A stretch of 64,000 nt of DNA from an uncultured Prevotellaceae bacterium (GCA_900315455.1 OMZE01000024.1:30890-94889), one strand, 5' to 3'; shown: positions 8,280-17,364, counted from the stretch's first letter. The notes: generated from the sequence alone by a model not told the origin. A program made the numbers and translations.

Positions 8280-8310
8280 ATTCGTGTGATTCGTGTTCGT
8301 TTTTTATACA

Positions 8311-8489
8311 TTGCCGCTGCGCGGCGAAGATAGGAGGCGCCTTGGAATCGAAAATAAATTTTGATTTATTTTGCGCTTCTCTCGGCTTTCACTATCTTTG
8401 CCACTGCGTGGCGAAGATAGGCTGCACCTCAACAAAGCAAAACAAAAACTTCGTATTTTGTTTTGCTTTGTCTTCGGTTTGCACTATCT
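8311..8489 (+). repeat. Two imperfect copies (about 87 and 92 bp) of a promoter-bearing repeat
   Basis: Both copies open with TTGCC(G/A)CTGCG(C/T)GGCGAAGATAGG and run up to a CACTATCTTTG box; the TATCTTTG boxes lie at 8393-8400 and 8485-8492. The core CACTATCTTTGCCACT is seen again at 51677. The second box is placed to drive the Memo-AMMECR1 gene. Confidence 0.75.
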
Positions 8490-8492
8490 TTG
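8462..8492 (+). promoter_or_regulatory. Bacteroidetes promoter for the Memo-AMMECR1 gene
   Basis: TTTG at 8462-8465, a 19-bp spacer, and TATCTTTG at 8485-8492 give a textbook Bacteroides-type -33/-7 pair. Transcription would start near 8499, about 30 nt before the ATG at 8529. Confidence 0.75.
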
Positions 8493-8528
8493 TGGGAAAT
8501 ATAGTGTTTGTTGAAAAACATTGCCATC

Positions 8529-10037
8529 ATGCGCACTTTATTATCCGTATTCCTGAGTTTCATCCTCATGATGATACCCATAAAATCCAACGACATGAAC
8601 AATCTCCATCCACGAAACTATGTCATCAGACCCGCCTCACAGGCCGGAAGGTTCTATGAGGCCGATGCCGACACGCTACGCCATGAGGTAGACAGCCTCC
8701 TCGCCCTTCACGCCAAACATGACGGATTCTCCAACGTGGCGGCTCTCATCGTGCCCCATGCAGGGTATGTGTTCTCCGGCAACGTGGCAGCGGCGGCCTA
8801 TGCCACCCTCGACCCGCAACGGCAATACAAAAGAGTGTTCCTCATCGGTCCCAGTCACTATGAGTGGCTCGACGGGGCATCGGTAGACACCGAGGCCAGC
8901 GGCTACGAGACACCGTTGGGCATGGTGAGGGTAGACCATGAGACATGTGGCCTGCTGCAAGAGACTGATAGCCTCTTTGCCTACCGCGCCGAGGCACACG
9001 ACCGCGAGCATTGCCTGGAAGTGCAACTGCCCTTTCTCCAGCGTCGCTTTGCCGTAGTGCCTCCCATCGTCCCCATCATCATCAGTACCAACAAGGAGGC
9101 ACGGCTCCGTCGTATAGCCGAGGTGCTGCAACCCTATTTCAACGACGACAACCTTTTCGTCATCAGCAGCGATTTCTCTCACTATCCTTCATACGACGAT
9201 GCCGTGACGGTAGACACCCGCACCCGCTGCGCCATCGAGAGTGGCGACGTGGAACAGTTTATCGAAGTGCTGGAGAGCAATGCTCGGAGCGGGAAGCCCA
9301 ACCTCGCCACCAGTGCCTGCGGCGAATTTGCCATCATCACGCTGATGTGCATGCTCAGCAAATCGTATGAGATTCGGCACCTGCTCTACCAGAACTCTGG
9401 CGATACCGACTATGGCGACCGCTACCGTGTGGTGGGTTACCATGCCTTCGCCATCTGTCGCCATGGTCAAAGGGAAGACGCTTCTTCTGTTTCCCCTGAC
9501 AACGCTTTCGTGCTCAGCGAAGCCGACAAGCAGACACTGAAGGAGATAGCATGGGCAAGTCTGCGGTCAGCCTTCGACAGCAGCATTCCCGTTCCCACGA
9601 ATGTGAGTGCCACGCTGCGCCGGAAATGCGGTGCCTTCGTCACGCTGACGAAGAACGGACGGCTGCGGGGGTGTATCGGCCATTTCGGTGAAGACACGCC
9701 CTTACACGAGATGGTGGCAGAGATGGCAAGGGCAGCAGCGTTCGACGACCCGCGCTTCACCGCCCTCCGCAAGGAAGAACTCGACGGTCTGGAGGTGGAG
9801 ATTTCCGTACTCACCCCCATGCGCAGGATATACAGTGCCGATGAGTTCATCCTCCACCGTCATGGCATCTATATCCGGAAAGGTTACCACAGCGGCACGT
9901 TTCTCCCGCAGGTGGCCGACGAGGTGGGCTGGACGAAGGAGGAATTCCTCGGCCATTGCTCACGCGACAAGGCAGGACTGGGCTGGGACGGATGGCGCGA
10001 CGCAGAACTGTATGTCTATGAGGCGATAGTTTTTTGA
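8529..10037 (+). CDS. amrB: AmmeMemoRadiSam system proteins B and A fused (Memo-like + AMMECR1)
   Basis: The start is the ATG at 8529, inside the transcript predicted from the promoter; a TTG at 8508 is rejected. The N-terminus is a hydrophobic leader (MRTLLSVFLSFILMMIP). Residues about 30-310 are a Memo domain, related to extradiol dioxygenase class III enzymes, with VPHAGYVFSGNVAA, GPSHYEW, EHCLEVQLPFL and ISSDFSHY at the histidine positions typical of Memo. Residues about 330-502 are an AMMECR1 domain (KCGAFVTLTKNGRLRGCIGH, then FDDPRF and GTFLPQVADEVGW). In many genomes the two are separate genes next to a radical SAM partner, as here (10175). The substrate of the system is not known. The leader suggests membrane association or export, unusual for a partner of a cytoplasmic enzyme. 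Confidence 0.9.
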   Translation: MRTLLSVFLSFILMMIPIKSNDMNNLHPRNYVIRPASQAGRFYEADADTLRHEVDSLLALHAKHDGFSNVAALIVPHAGYVFSGNVAAAAYATLDPQRQYKRVFLIGPSHYEWLDGASVDTEASGYETPLGMVRVDHETCGLLQETDSLFAYRAEAHDREHCLEVQLPFLQRRFAVVPPIVPIIISTNKEARLRRIAEVLQPYFNDDNLFVISSDFSHYPSYDDAVTVDTRTRCAIESGDVEQFIEVLESNARSGKPNLATSACGEFAIITLMCMLSKSYEIRHLLYQNSGDTDYGDRYRVVGYHAFAICRHGQREDASSVSPDNAFVLSEADKQTLKEIAWASLRSAFDSSIPVPTNVSATLRRKCGAFVTLTKNGRLRGCIGHFGEDTPLHEMVAEMARAAAFDDPRFTALRKEELDGLEVEISVLTPMRRIYSADEFILHRHGIYIRKGYHSGTFLPQVADEVGWTKEEFLGHCSRDKAGLGWDGWRDAELYVYEAIVF

Positions 10038-10154
10038 TTGAAGATTGAAGATTGAAGATTGAAAATTGTTCTTCAGCCGTGGGGTAATCTTCATCAGATG
10101 ACAAGCACAACTGTTTGGAAGTTTAATTTTCAATTTTCAATCGGCCAAAGGCCG
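10036..10154 (+). repeat. ATTGAAG run and hairpin-ATTGAAAA composite repeat
   Basis: 10036-10068 holds four units of (ATTGAAG)/(ATTGAAA). 10124-10154 carries, on the minus strand, the hairpin CGGCCTTTGGCCG followed by ATTGAAAATTGAAAATT. The hairpin-plus-ATTGAAAA arrangement recurs near 12.6 and 19.9 kb. Together these fill the gap between the two AmmeMemoRadiSam genes. Confidence 0.75.
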
Positions 10155-10174
10155 GATAATGTTCAATAATAAAG

Positions 10175-11041
10175 ATGATGGAATGTCGGTATTACCAACG
10201 GTTAGAGGATGGCGGGGTGGAGTGTAGGCTCTGTCCGCACCACTGCCATATCCTGGAGGGGAAGACGGGGCTCTGTCGTAGCAGGCGCAACGTCGGTGGG
10301 CACCTCGTGAGTGAAGTCTATGGCCGGCCTTGTGCATTGGCCATAGACCCCGTGGAGAAGAAGCCACTCTACCATTTCCATCCGGGTACGAAGTGTCTCT
10401 CCATCGCCTGCACTGGGTGTAACCTCAGGTGCCACAACTGTCAGAACCATGACATCTCTCAGGCAGCACCCGATGAGGTGAGAAGCATGGCATTGTTGCC
10501 TGAAGAGGTGGTGGGGCTGTGCGAGGAGCACCACTGTCCGGGCATCGCCTATACGTATACCGAGCCCCTCACTTATCTGGAATATGTCGTGGACACGGCA
10601 CGCCTGGCGCATGAGCACGGACTATGGAACATCCTCGTCACAGCAGGGTATGTGTGCCAAGAACCGCTCCACGACCTGTTGCCCTTCCTCGATGCTGCCA
10701 ACATCGACGTGAAGTCGTTCAGCGACGACCTCTATCGCCGTGTGAATGGTGCCCGTCTGGCTCCCGTACTCGATACCATCCTCGCTATGCGCGACGCCGG
10801 GGTGTGGGTGGAACTGACCAATCTTGTCATCCCCGGCATCAATGACGACATGGAGATGATACGGAAGATGTGCCAGTGGATGGCAGACAACGGCATGCAC
10901 GACACGCCCTTGCATTTCAGCAGGTTCTTCCCACATTACCGCATGCGCGACATACCACCCACGCCCATCAAGACGCTCCGCCAGGCACGCCAAATCGCTC
11001 ATGAAGAAGGGGTCAGGAATGTGTATTTAGGGAATGTGTGA
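10175..11041 (+). CDS. amrS: AmmeMemoRadiSam system radical SAM enzyme
   Basis: A 288-aa radical SAM protein. The 4Fe-4S binding loop is CNLRCHNC (C-x3-C-x2-C) within ACTGCNLRCHNCQNHDISQ, and an extra cysteine-rich N-terminus (CRLCPHHCHILEGKTGLC) resembles pyruvate-formate-lyase-activase relatives. YTYTEPLTYLEY, NIDVKSFSDDLYR and ELTNLVIPGIND are the usual downstream motifs of this subfamily. ATG at 10175 or 10178 could serve as start. It follows the Memo-AMMECR1 gene by 137 nt, a separation filled with repeats, so co-transcription is likely but not assured. The modification it catalyses is unknown. The stop codon lies in a 36-bp tandem duplication. Confidence 0.9.
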   Translation: MMECRYYQRLEDGGVECRLCPHHCHILEGKTGLCRSRRNVGGHLVSEVYGRPCALAIDPVEKKPLYHFHPGTKCLSIACTGCNLRCHNCQNHDISQAAPDEVRSMALLPEEVVGLCEEHHCPGIAYTYTEPLTYLEYVVDTARLAHEHGLWNILVTAGYVCQEPLHDLLPFLDAANIDVKSFSDDLYRRVNGARLAPVLDTILAMRDAGVWVELTNLVIPGINDDMEMIRKMCQWMADNGMHDTPLHFSRFFPHYRMRDIPPTPIKTLRQARQIAHEEGVRNVYLGNV

Positions 11042-11083
11042 TAGGATGTCAGGAATGTGTATTTAGGGAAGGTGTGATAGGAT
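11012..11083 (+). repeat. 36-bp tandem duplication across the amrS stop codon
   Basis: The block starting GTCAGGAATGTGTATTTAGG at 11012 is repeated at 11048 with one base changed, and its first bases recur at 11084. The first copy encodes the last residues and stop codon of the radical SAM enzyme; the second is untranslated. Confidence 0.9.
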
Positions 11084-11144
11084 GTCAGGAATGACGATAA
11101 TATCCTGAAAATCCTGAATGATAATACATTATCGAACACTAATC

Positions 11145-11194
11145 AACCGAATCTACACGAATGATTATCAATACTTATTCGTGTAGATTCGGTT
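11145..11194. terminator. Perfect 18-bp hairpin between convergent genes
   Basis: AACCGAATCTACACGAAT at 11145-11162 pairs exactly with 11177-11194 across a 14-nt loop. It lies between amrS (plus) and the BspA-type gene (minus), a natural place for a bidirectional terminator, though it lacks a long T-tract. It is also the core of the right inverted-repeat arm. Confidence 0.55.
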
Positions 11195-11275
11195 AATTAC
11201 CTCCCTGCGGTCAGTGGGTCTTCGACAAATCTCGTGTTCGTTAAAGAAACGATTTGCTGTTGTTATTCCTTGTTG
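11154..11275 (-). repeat. Right arm of the inverted repeat flanking the AmmeMemoRadiSam genes
   Basis: Two 44-bp blocks (11154-11197 and 11232-11275), separated by 34 bp, are the reverse complement of the contiguous left arm at 8192-8279. The outer end overlaps the last codons of the minus-strand BspA-type gene. Confidence 0.85.
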
Positions 11276-12597
11276 AGGATGATGTCGATGAGGAGCGTTA
11301 CGTCGTAGATGTTGACGAAAGTGTCATCATTGATATCAGCCTCAGTAACGTAGAAGTTCTCGGGGTCGAGGCCCAGGATGTAGTCAATCATCAGCGTCAC
11401 GTCGTAGATGTTCACAAAGCCATCGTGGTTCACGTCGCCGAGGATACGCTGCTCCTCGATGTTCTTGAAGTCACGCCAGTATTCCGCTTGCTTGAAGTCT
11501 TGCACACAGCCCTTCGGCACGTAGAGCGTGGCATTGCGGCGGTTGGAAAACACTGTGCTGCCGATGGTCAGCGGCGTGGAGAACCCCACCGTCACCTCCA
11601 CCAGCGACGGGCACTCATAGAAGGCAAGACTCTTGATGGCGGTCACCGTGGATGGGATGCTGATGTGCGTGAGACTGCGACAACTGTAGAAGGCAGACGA
11701 CTCGATGGTGGTCAGCCCCTCGGAGAGTTGAACATCGGTAAGATTGGAGCAGCCATCAAACGCACTGTTGCCCAGTGTGGTGAGTGTAGTGGGCAGAACC
11801 ACTGTAGTGAGGTTCTTGCAACCGGAGAATGCCGAGGTTCCGATGGTGGTGATGCCCTCGGGTACATCGATGCTCTGCAACCTCTTGCAGCCGTAAAAAG
11901 CACAGGTACCTATCGCCACCACCGACGAAGGAAAGGTGGTGTTGTAGCATCCCAGCAGTATGGTGTTCGTGCTCGAGGTGACGATGGCGTTGCAGCCGTC
12001 GCGCGAGTCGTACTTGGCATTGTCCTCTGCTACGGTGATGGCGGCTAACGACGTACATTCTTGAAAGGCCGAAGGTGAAATGCTGTTGACTGAGGATGGG
12101 ATGTGTAGGCTCTGTATACTGTTACACCCGCTGAATGCCATCTGTCCTATGGTCTTCAGCGACTCGCCCAGACGGAGGGTTGCCAGCGAGAAGCATCCTT
12201 GGAAAGCCAGTTCGTCAATGGACGTCACCTTGTCGGGAATGTCGATTGATTTCAACCGTATGCAATTGTGGAAGGCATTACTGCTGATGGTTGTCAGTTG
12301 GGCAGGCAGCACAATGCTGGTAAGGTATTTACAGTCGTAGAATTCGCTCATCACCAAGGTCTCCAGACTGGTGAAGTATTGCAGTTCGTCGAAAGAACTC
12401 ACACCTTCATCGAAAGAGAAGTAGTTGTGAAGACTCTGTACTGCCGCCGCCTCGTCCATACTTAGTTCTTTGTCGCCGTCGGTGTCCCAATGCTCCACGC
12501 AGATGGCCTTCACGTGGGAGTCAGCAAACGTGATGTTCTCGGCTTGGGTTGCCATTGACACTGCAAGGCACAACAAAAGGATTGCTGATTTCTTCAT
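11263..12597 (-). CDS. BspA-type leucine-rich repeat surface protein with C-terminal dockerin-like domain
   Basis: The start is set at the ATG at 12597, giving the signal peptide MKKSAILLLCLAVSMATQA. After it comes a conserved block with an EF-hand-like loop (WDTDGDKELSMDEA), then roughly a dozen TpLRR/BspA units of about 23 residues (LTSIVLPAQLTTISSNAFHNC and similar) from about 75 to 370. The last 60 residues form a dockerin with two repeats, GDVNHDGFVNIYDVTLMIDY and ADINDDTFVNIYDVTLLIDI. BspA proteins are surface adhesins or ligand-binding proteins. It is the third gene of the minus-strand cassette and mirrors the 581-aa protein at 20.3-22.0 kb, but lacks that protein's cohesin-like insert. 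A terminator hairpin separates it from the small gene upstream. Confidence 0.85.
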   Translation of the reverse strand: MKKSAILLLCLAVSMATQAENITFADSHVKAICVEHWDTDGDKELSMDEAAAVQSLHNYFSFDEGVSSFDELQYFTSLETLVMSEFYDCKYLTSIVLPAQLTTISSNAFHNCIRLKSIDIPDKVTSIDELAFQGCFSLATLRLGESLKTIGQMAFSGCNSIQSLHIPSSVNSISPSAFQECTSLAAITVAEDNAKYDSRDGCNAIVTSSTNTILLGCYNTTFPSSVVAIGTCAFYGCKRLQSIDVPEGITTIGTSAFSGCKNLTTVVLPTTLTTLGNSAFDGCSNLTDVQLSEGLTTIESSAFYSCRSLTHISIPSTVTAIKSLAFYECPSLVEVTVGFSTPLTIGSTVFSNRRNATLYVPKGCVQDFKQAEYWRDFKNIEEQRILGDVNHDGFVNIYDVTLMIDYILGLDPENFYVTEADINDDTFVNIYDVTLLIDIILNKE

Positions 12598-12603
12598 CAA
12601 TTT

Positions 12604-12642
12604 ATAATTTTCAATATTCAATATTCAATCGGGCGAAGCCCG
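12604..12642 (-). repeat. Composite repeat: GC hairpin plus ATTGAATATTGAA run
   Basis: On the minus strand the hairpin CGGGCTTCGCCCG (12630-12642) is followed by ATTGAATATTGAATATTGAA up to the BspA start codon. The same composite stands at 19854-19889 in the other arm. Confidence 0.7.
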
Positions 12643-12655
12643 CATACAAACCACA

Positions 12656-12685
12656 AGAAAAGCCTATATCACTATAGGCTTTTCT
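12656..12685 (-). terminator. Hairpin terminator after the 59-aa gene
   Basis: A 13-bp stem (AGAAAAGCCTATA with its complement) and a 4-nt loop, followed on the minus strand by a TTTTCTT tract. It lies about 35 nt after the stop codon of the 59-aa gene and before the BspA gene. A terminator with the same AAGCCTATA core occupies the equivalent place in the other arm (20156-20195). Confidence 0.8.
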
Positions 12686-12719
12686 TTATGGTCAGCGTCA
12701 TTGGTTGACGTGAGAAGGT

Positions 12720-12899
12720 TTAGTCATCCCAGAGGCTTCTGGTGCCTGTCATCTCACCCTCGTCGAACGAAGAGGTGTTGGCGTCAACGGTACCAGGGTT
12801 TTGTGTACCATGTGAGTCCTGGGTGCCCTCTCCTTCGAGAATGTTCTCGGCGCTGAGGAATACAATCTCAGTCAACGGCGCAATATACTTCTTTTCCAT
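12720..12899 (-). CDS. 59-aa conserved small protein of the duplicated LRR cassette
   Basis: An ATG at 12899 opens a 59-codon frame that starts MEKKYIAPLTEIVFLSAENI, continues with a central EGEGTQDSHGTQNPGTVD segment and ends TRSLWDD. It starts 19 nt after the stop of the large LRR gene and is followed by a terminator, so it sits at the end of that transcript. The paralogue at 19946 differs at only about ten positions, and a stretch of about 37 nt in the middle is identical. Such conservation in a short frame supports real coding. There is no signal peptide, membrane segment or known domain. It is acidic with a conserved C-terminal LWDD. A secreted peptide, a precursor peptide or a chaperone-like partner of the LRR protein are all conceivable; none is shown. 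Confidence 0.75.
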   Translation of the reverse strand: MEKKYIAPLTEIVFLSAENILEGEGTQDSHGTQNPGTVDANTSSFDEGEMTGTRSLWDD

Positions 12900-12918
12900 T
12901 TTTTGAAATCTCCTTTAA

Positions 12919-15900
12919 TTATTTGATAACCACTTTCTTGTTATTGTGGATGTAGATGCCCTTCGTCGGGTTCGTCACCTTCACACCCTGCAGGGTGTAC
13001 CAAGCATCCTTCTCATAGGTCTGAGCGGCGGTGCCAATGGTCTGGATGCCGTCGGTCATATCCTCATCGAACGAGAATCCCAAGACACAGATGGTGTTAA
13101 CTCCAGAAGAAGCAGCCACACGGTCCTCAAGATAGAACTCAGGCATCTGGTCGCTGGACTCGTTGAAGTTGTTGAAACGTCCGGAAGGAATCTTGGCAAA
13201 GGCACGGTTCAGGCGGAGTTGACCTGGCTGCAGGCGAACCCATCCACCTTTACCACCAGCAGCAGACTTGCTGAAGCCGAAGTTGCGGTACTGCTTGTTA
13301 CCGGCATAGAACATGTTGTTGTCCCAATCCCATGGCAGAACAGGTGCTACCAAACATTCTTGGTCGTAAGAACCTTGCAGCATGTTGATATCGTCGTTCC
13401 AGTCAATATCTGTATTATTAGTAGCAATAGCCTCCAAACGCTGTTGCTCATAGCGTCCTTCCGTGTGACGATACTGTGGGAACATATAGTCGTTCTCAGT
13501 ATAATGATTACCGAAAATGAGCAATGCTCTGTTTTCATTCATTGTAGTCGAGTAGAGCACCACGCCCGTTCCCTCAGGAACATAACTACGAGTGTTGTCT
13601 TCTTCGGAAATTACCTGACCAGTTGATGTGTCCATACGCTGATGAATAGGTCTCAGCGCCTTGAGCATGATTTTACCCTTTACTGTCAAGAGAGCATACC
13701 TCTTATATTTCTTATACTTGGCCTTGTCTTCTGCACTCATTGTGCTATACAACTGATAGTCGGGCTCACCGCCTGTCTTCTCGTTAATGTTTACATAACC
13801 ACCTTTTGCGGTAGCCACATAGTCACTTAACTCGGACTTGTAATCGAGTGCACGGTATGCGGTAATACCTGCGGGAAGGAGTGTCACGCCAGTATCCACT
13901 GAACGGCTATAGGTACGGAGGAATTCACCTTTTGGAATGATTTCTGCATCACCGGTGTTGATGAACTCAAGCCAGCCGTTGCCATAGTAGCGTGGACCAC
14001 CAACCCATTTTGGGAATCCAGGCTGATCCTTTGCAAGTTGGGCCATACCGTTGGTGTATTCACTTTCACAAGGCACCGATTTATAGAACGCTTGCAGGTT
14101 GTCCTGAGTGATTATACAAGAGCCGCCATCTAAATCCGTCTTGTAGTCTCCTACGAAGAAGTCATAAGCAGAAGTGTATCCTGTTGTACCACGCACAGGA
14201 AGATTTCTCGGAAAAATCAAGCGGGCAGCCACATCAACATTATCAATTTGTGTCTGCACATTGGTCACGTCAAAGTCGAATGCGCCTTGCTCGCAAATAC
14301 ATTCGTCTGCAAAAGTGCCATCACAGGGAACCACTTCCACGGTACGGATGGTCTTGGTGTTGTTGAAAGCACCAGTTCCGTGGCCACCCGTTGCCTGAAT
14401 CACCTTGGGATGGCTACACAGTCTCACGGTGATGATACCATTGGTTTTGTCGGTGGTGCTACACTCGCTGAAAGCCTTATCTTCGATGAGGGTGAGCCTG
14501 TGGCATTCCGCAAGGTCTACAGTATTCATGTTAACATCCTGCAGGAAACTCTGTGTTTCGATTCTTACAAGATTAGGAGAGAACGTGACGTTAGTGAGCA
14601 TGGGGGTTTGAGCAAAGGCATATGACCCAATGACCAGGTCTTCGTTGGCATCCGTTCCTGTAAACACAATATTCTCAAGAAGGCCACAGTGCTTAGTGAC
14701 AATTTCATTTTCACTTCCACCGCCACCGATTAATTCCAGCGTCGGGGGGAGTTTCAGAGTTTTGAGGTAATTATGCCAATAGAATGTAGCTAAGCTACTG
14801 GTACCTTCGGTCTTAATGCCTTCGCCAAACTCATTTTGTCCGCCGTATGCGAAATATCTTATTCCAGTACAATTAGAGAAGTCCAATGTCTCTACGTGTG
14901 AGGATGAGAACACCTGGTTGGCAAAGAATTTGAGATTCGGTCCTGACGGAAGGAGGACAGTAGTAAGATTGTTCCAACTGTCATTACCCATATTGAATGC
15001 AGCGTAATCAATTTTCACAAGATTTGTCAGTTTGCTCAGGTCAACCTTTGTGAACTGAGTACAATTCTTGAATGCGTCAGCACCAATAACTTTCAAAGTA
15101 GTAGGGAATTCCACATTCCCAATCTTGGATTGTTTTTGGTCAGATTCATTTTGGCCATAGGAACCGAATGCATAAGCACCAATCCATTCAATCTGTGTAT
15201 TCTTAAATGACACAGTCTCAAGATTTGGACAAATCTCGGGGGAGCACAGTCTATCTTGGATAGCCTTGAAGTTGCTGCTGTTGGGGAACGTTATGCCAGT
15301 GAGCGCATTTTTACACTTGTCGAACTCAAATTTGGTGCCCTGTGCAGCTGCTTGAACAGTTCCTGTATTTTCACCGGTAACGGTAACTTCGGATGCGTCA
15401 TAAACATTACCATTTTGGTCTTTCCAAATTTCCTGCTGGGTAACGTAATGTTTTTTATTACCGTGTTCAAAGCCCCCGTTATTGCCCCAGTCAGTCCAGT
15501 AATAACCATTTTCATCTTGATAAATAGTCTTAGACGATTCTACCACTGAACCATCCACATTAACCCAAGCCGTGGTTTTCGTCACATTTACAGGATAAGT
15601 TTCAGTCGAATTAATATAACTGTAACTTGAACTGAGGTAATCAGCAGAGGTTTTCACCTTTGATACGAGGTTGGTACAAGCAGCCAGGTCAAGATTGATG
15701 GCTCTGGTTTGTCCGGAACCATGATCTGCACAATCGTAGACGAACTGGTCCAGTTTATCCTTCCATTGGCTGTTGGTAAAAGGACCGTCGAGCACAAGAT
15801 TCTGAATCTTTTGATACCATTCTTTTTGTTGTCCTTCAAAATCATTCAAATCGAAATCTCCACCTGTGTATTTCACAGTCAGAGTTCCATTACCTTCATC

Positions 15901-16008
15901 CCAATTGTAGGTGCCACCTGACCATGTTGGCCATTCTTCTGTGGCGTCCTGTCCCCAACTAAAAAGGGCGACAGTCATCATCAGAAATGTAGTAAATAAT
16001 TTTTTCAT
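12919..16008 (-). CDS. Large secreted LRR protein with C-terminal sorting-like tail
   Basis: A 1029-aa protein with signal peptide MKKLFTTFLMMTVALFSWGQ. The central region (about 230-560) contains BspA-like leucine-rich units such as TTLKVIGADAFKNCTQFTKV and IGAYAFGS. The C-terminal third is a beta-rich block shared with the 760-aa paralogue at 17.6-19.8 kb (LRLNRAFAKIPSGRFNN and SSDQMPEFYLED against matching segments there). The last 30 residues (WYTLQGVKV...KGIYIHNNKKVVIK) resemble the short type IX secretion sorting domain. It is therefore probably exported and surface-attached. It is longer than the paralogue mainly through extra material in the N-terminal half. It is first in its arm and divergent from the paralogue across a 1.56-kb gap. 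Ligand unknown. Confidence 0.8.
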   Translation of the reverse strand: MKKLFTTFLMMTVALFSWGQDATEEWPTWSGGTYNWDEGNGTLTVKYTGGDFDLNDFEGQQKEWYQKIQNLVLDGPFTNSQWKDKLDQFVYDCADHGSGQTRAINLDLAACTNLVSKVKTSADYLSSSYSYINSTETYPVNVTKTTAWVNVDGSVVESSKTIYQDENGYYWTDWGNNGGFEHGNKKHYVTQQEIWKDQNGNVYDASEVTVTGENTGTVQAAAQGTKFEFDKCKNALTGITFPNSSNFKAIQDRLCSPEICPNLETVSFKNTQIEWIGAYAFGSYGQNESDQKQSKIGNVEFPTTLKVIGADAFKNCTQFTKVDLSKLTNLVKIDYAAFNMGNDSWNNLTTVLLPSGPNLKFFANQVFSSSHVETLDFSNCTGIRYFAYGGQNEFGEGIKTEGTSSLATFYWHNYLKTLKLPPTLELIGGGGSENEIVTKHCGLLENIVFTGTDANEDLVIGSYAFAQTPMLTNVTFSPNLVRIETQSFLQDVNMNTVDLAECHRLTLIEDKAFSECSTTDKTNGIITVRLCSHPKVIQATGGHGTGAFNNTKTIRTVEVVPCDGTFADECICEQGAFDFDVTNVQTQIDNVDVAARLIFPRNLPVRGTTGYTSAYDFFVGDYKTDLDGGSCIITQDNLQAFYKSVPCESEYTNGMAQLAKDQPGFPKWVGGPRYYGNGWLEFINTGDAEIIPKGEFLRTYSRSVDTGVTLLPAGITAYRALDYKSELSDYVATAKGGYVNINEKTGGEPDYQLYSTMSAEDKAKYKKYKRYALLTVKGKIMLKALRPIHQRMDTSTGQVISEEDNTRSYVPEGTGVVLYSTTMNENRALLIFGNHYTENDYMFPQYRHTEGRYEQQRLEAIATNNTDIDWNDDINMLQGSYDQECLVAPVLPWDWDNNMFYAGNKQYRNFGFSKSAAGGKGGWVRLQPGQLRLNRAFAKIPSGRFNNFNESSDQMPEFYLEDRVAASSGVNTICVLGFSFDEDMTDGIQTIGTAAQTYEKDAWYTLQGVKVTNPTKGIYIHNNKKVVIK

Positions 16009-16505
16009 CTTAAATGTTTATTATTTAATAATTGTTAATAAAATGTTAATTCGGTCATATAATTTCGACAAGACTGTTTTCCTGAAATCCCATCTTTTTT
16101 CCAGATTGTTGGGCGCCAACATGCCGTTTTTGTTTTGCAGCCTGATGGATTTCGCCTGGTTTTGGCTCTGGTATTGATTTCAAAGAACATTTTCTTGTCG
16201 TGAGAGGTTGCCGGCAGGTGATTCATACTTGCGGCTTATTAGGTCATTCAATGCTCATCGCATGCCGTTGGTCAAGGTGGCGTACCTTTTGTGGTCAATT
16301 GGATTTTCTCTTTTCTCATCTCACTCATTCTATCATATAGGGTTATCAATATTTTTCGCTATAGACACCAACCATTTACACTGGTTGGGGGAGTGTGCTC
16401 AAGAGGGTGGGATAATGTCAGCAATTCGACGAAGACAAGTTACGCATTCCCTACATTGAGTGCTTAAGCGCAGACGCAATTGACGCTTATTAACGATTTT
16501 CTGTG

Positions 16506-16513
16506 CAAAAATA
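16506..16513 (-). promoter_or_regulatory. Candidate -7 box for the minus-strand LRR cassette
   Basis: CAAAAATA on the plus strand is TATTTTTG on the minus strand, fitting TAnnTTTG, with a TTTCG about 18 bp upstream. It implies a leader of nearly 500 nt before the LRR start at 16008, which makes the call weak in A/T-rich DNA. Confidence 0.3.
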
Positions 16514-17332
16514 ATGTATTCTTTTTATTTACGAAAGTATTTGCGGCATTTTTTTCCGAAAAAAGTTAAATTCATCAGAAATCTTTACAAAATTGGCGGT
16601 ATTTTGACTAGAAAAAGTATATTTTCCGTATTTATAAGCAAAATGCATCCTCTTTTAGTGATATAACATATAGTAAAAAACGCACCATTTTTGGTCAAAA
16701 AGTAAGGAGGATGATTTATCAACGATTCGCTGACAGAGCCAAATGAAAAACGGATTGAAAAATATTTTACATACGAAAAAAATATTAGCCTGAAAAGGAA
16801 TCGAATGTTAAGGCACTTTCTGGCCCTTTTGGCATCCCCATCTTTTCCACAGTGGCGATGGCTTGCTGATGAGAGTGGTAAAATATAAGCCGCTCATTAT
16901 CGATGATGTTAAAAAAGCAATCCTCCTGGCCTATCCATACCAAAAGACAGGTATTTGTATAAAAGAGAAAGAGTCATTCTGTCTACAACAATAAATCATA
17001 CCAGTAAAAAGCAATTGCATATTAATTCACAACATTTTAAAGAATGCAGACAATTGTCTACAACGTCATTTCCCGAATTCAAATTCGCACAAAAACCACG
17101 GTCAAAACAACCAAATCGTCGCAAAACACCCGTTTTTCCATGCGAAATGCAGTTTGGCGACATGCCACTTCCACCTCACCCCCACTCTCCCGACCCCATC
17201 ATCAACAAAAAAACAAGAAGGTGCCACACCAGAAAAACGCTTCTGCATATAAGTGTAATTTTGCCAATTTACGAAACAAACATTAAAAAGAAAGCCTCAA
17301 ATCTTAAAAAATCTAAAAAAATAAGATTGTTG

Positions 17333-17364
17333 TTTGGGCACACAGAAAAAAAAATCTACTTTTG
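17333..17364 (+). promoter_or_regulatory. Promoter for the plus-strand LRR cassette
   Basis: TTTG at 17333-17336, a 20-bp spacer and TACTTTTG at 17357-17364 match the Bacteroidetes consensus. The transcript would begin near 17371 with a leader of about 195 nt before the ATG at 17567. Confidence 0.7.

Noticed and set aside
8192-11275. Composite transposon bounded by the inverted repeats
   Set aside because: No transposase lies between the arms, the arms are not at IS ends, and no target-site duplication was found. Kept only as an inverted-repeat observation.
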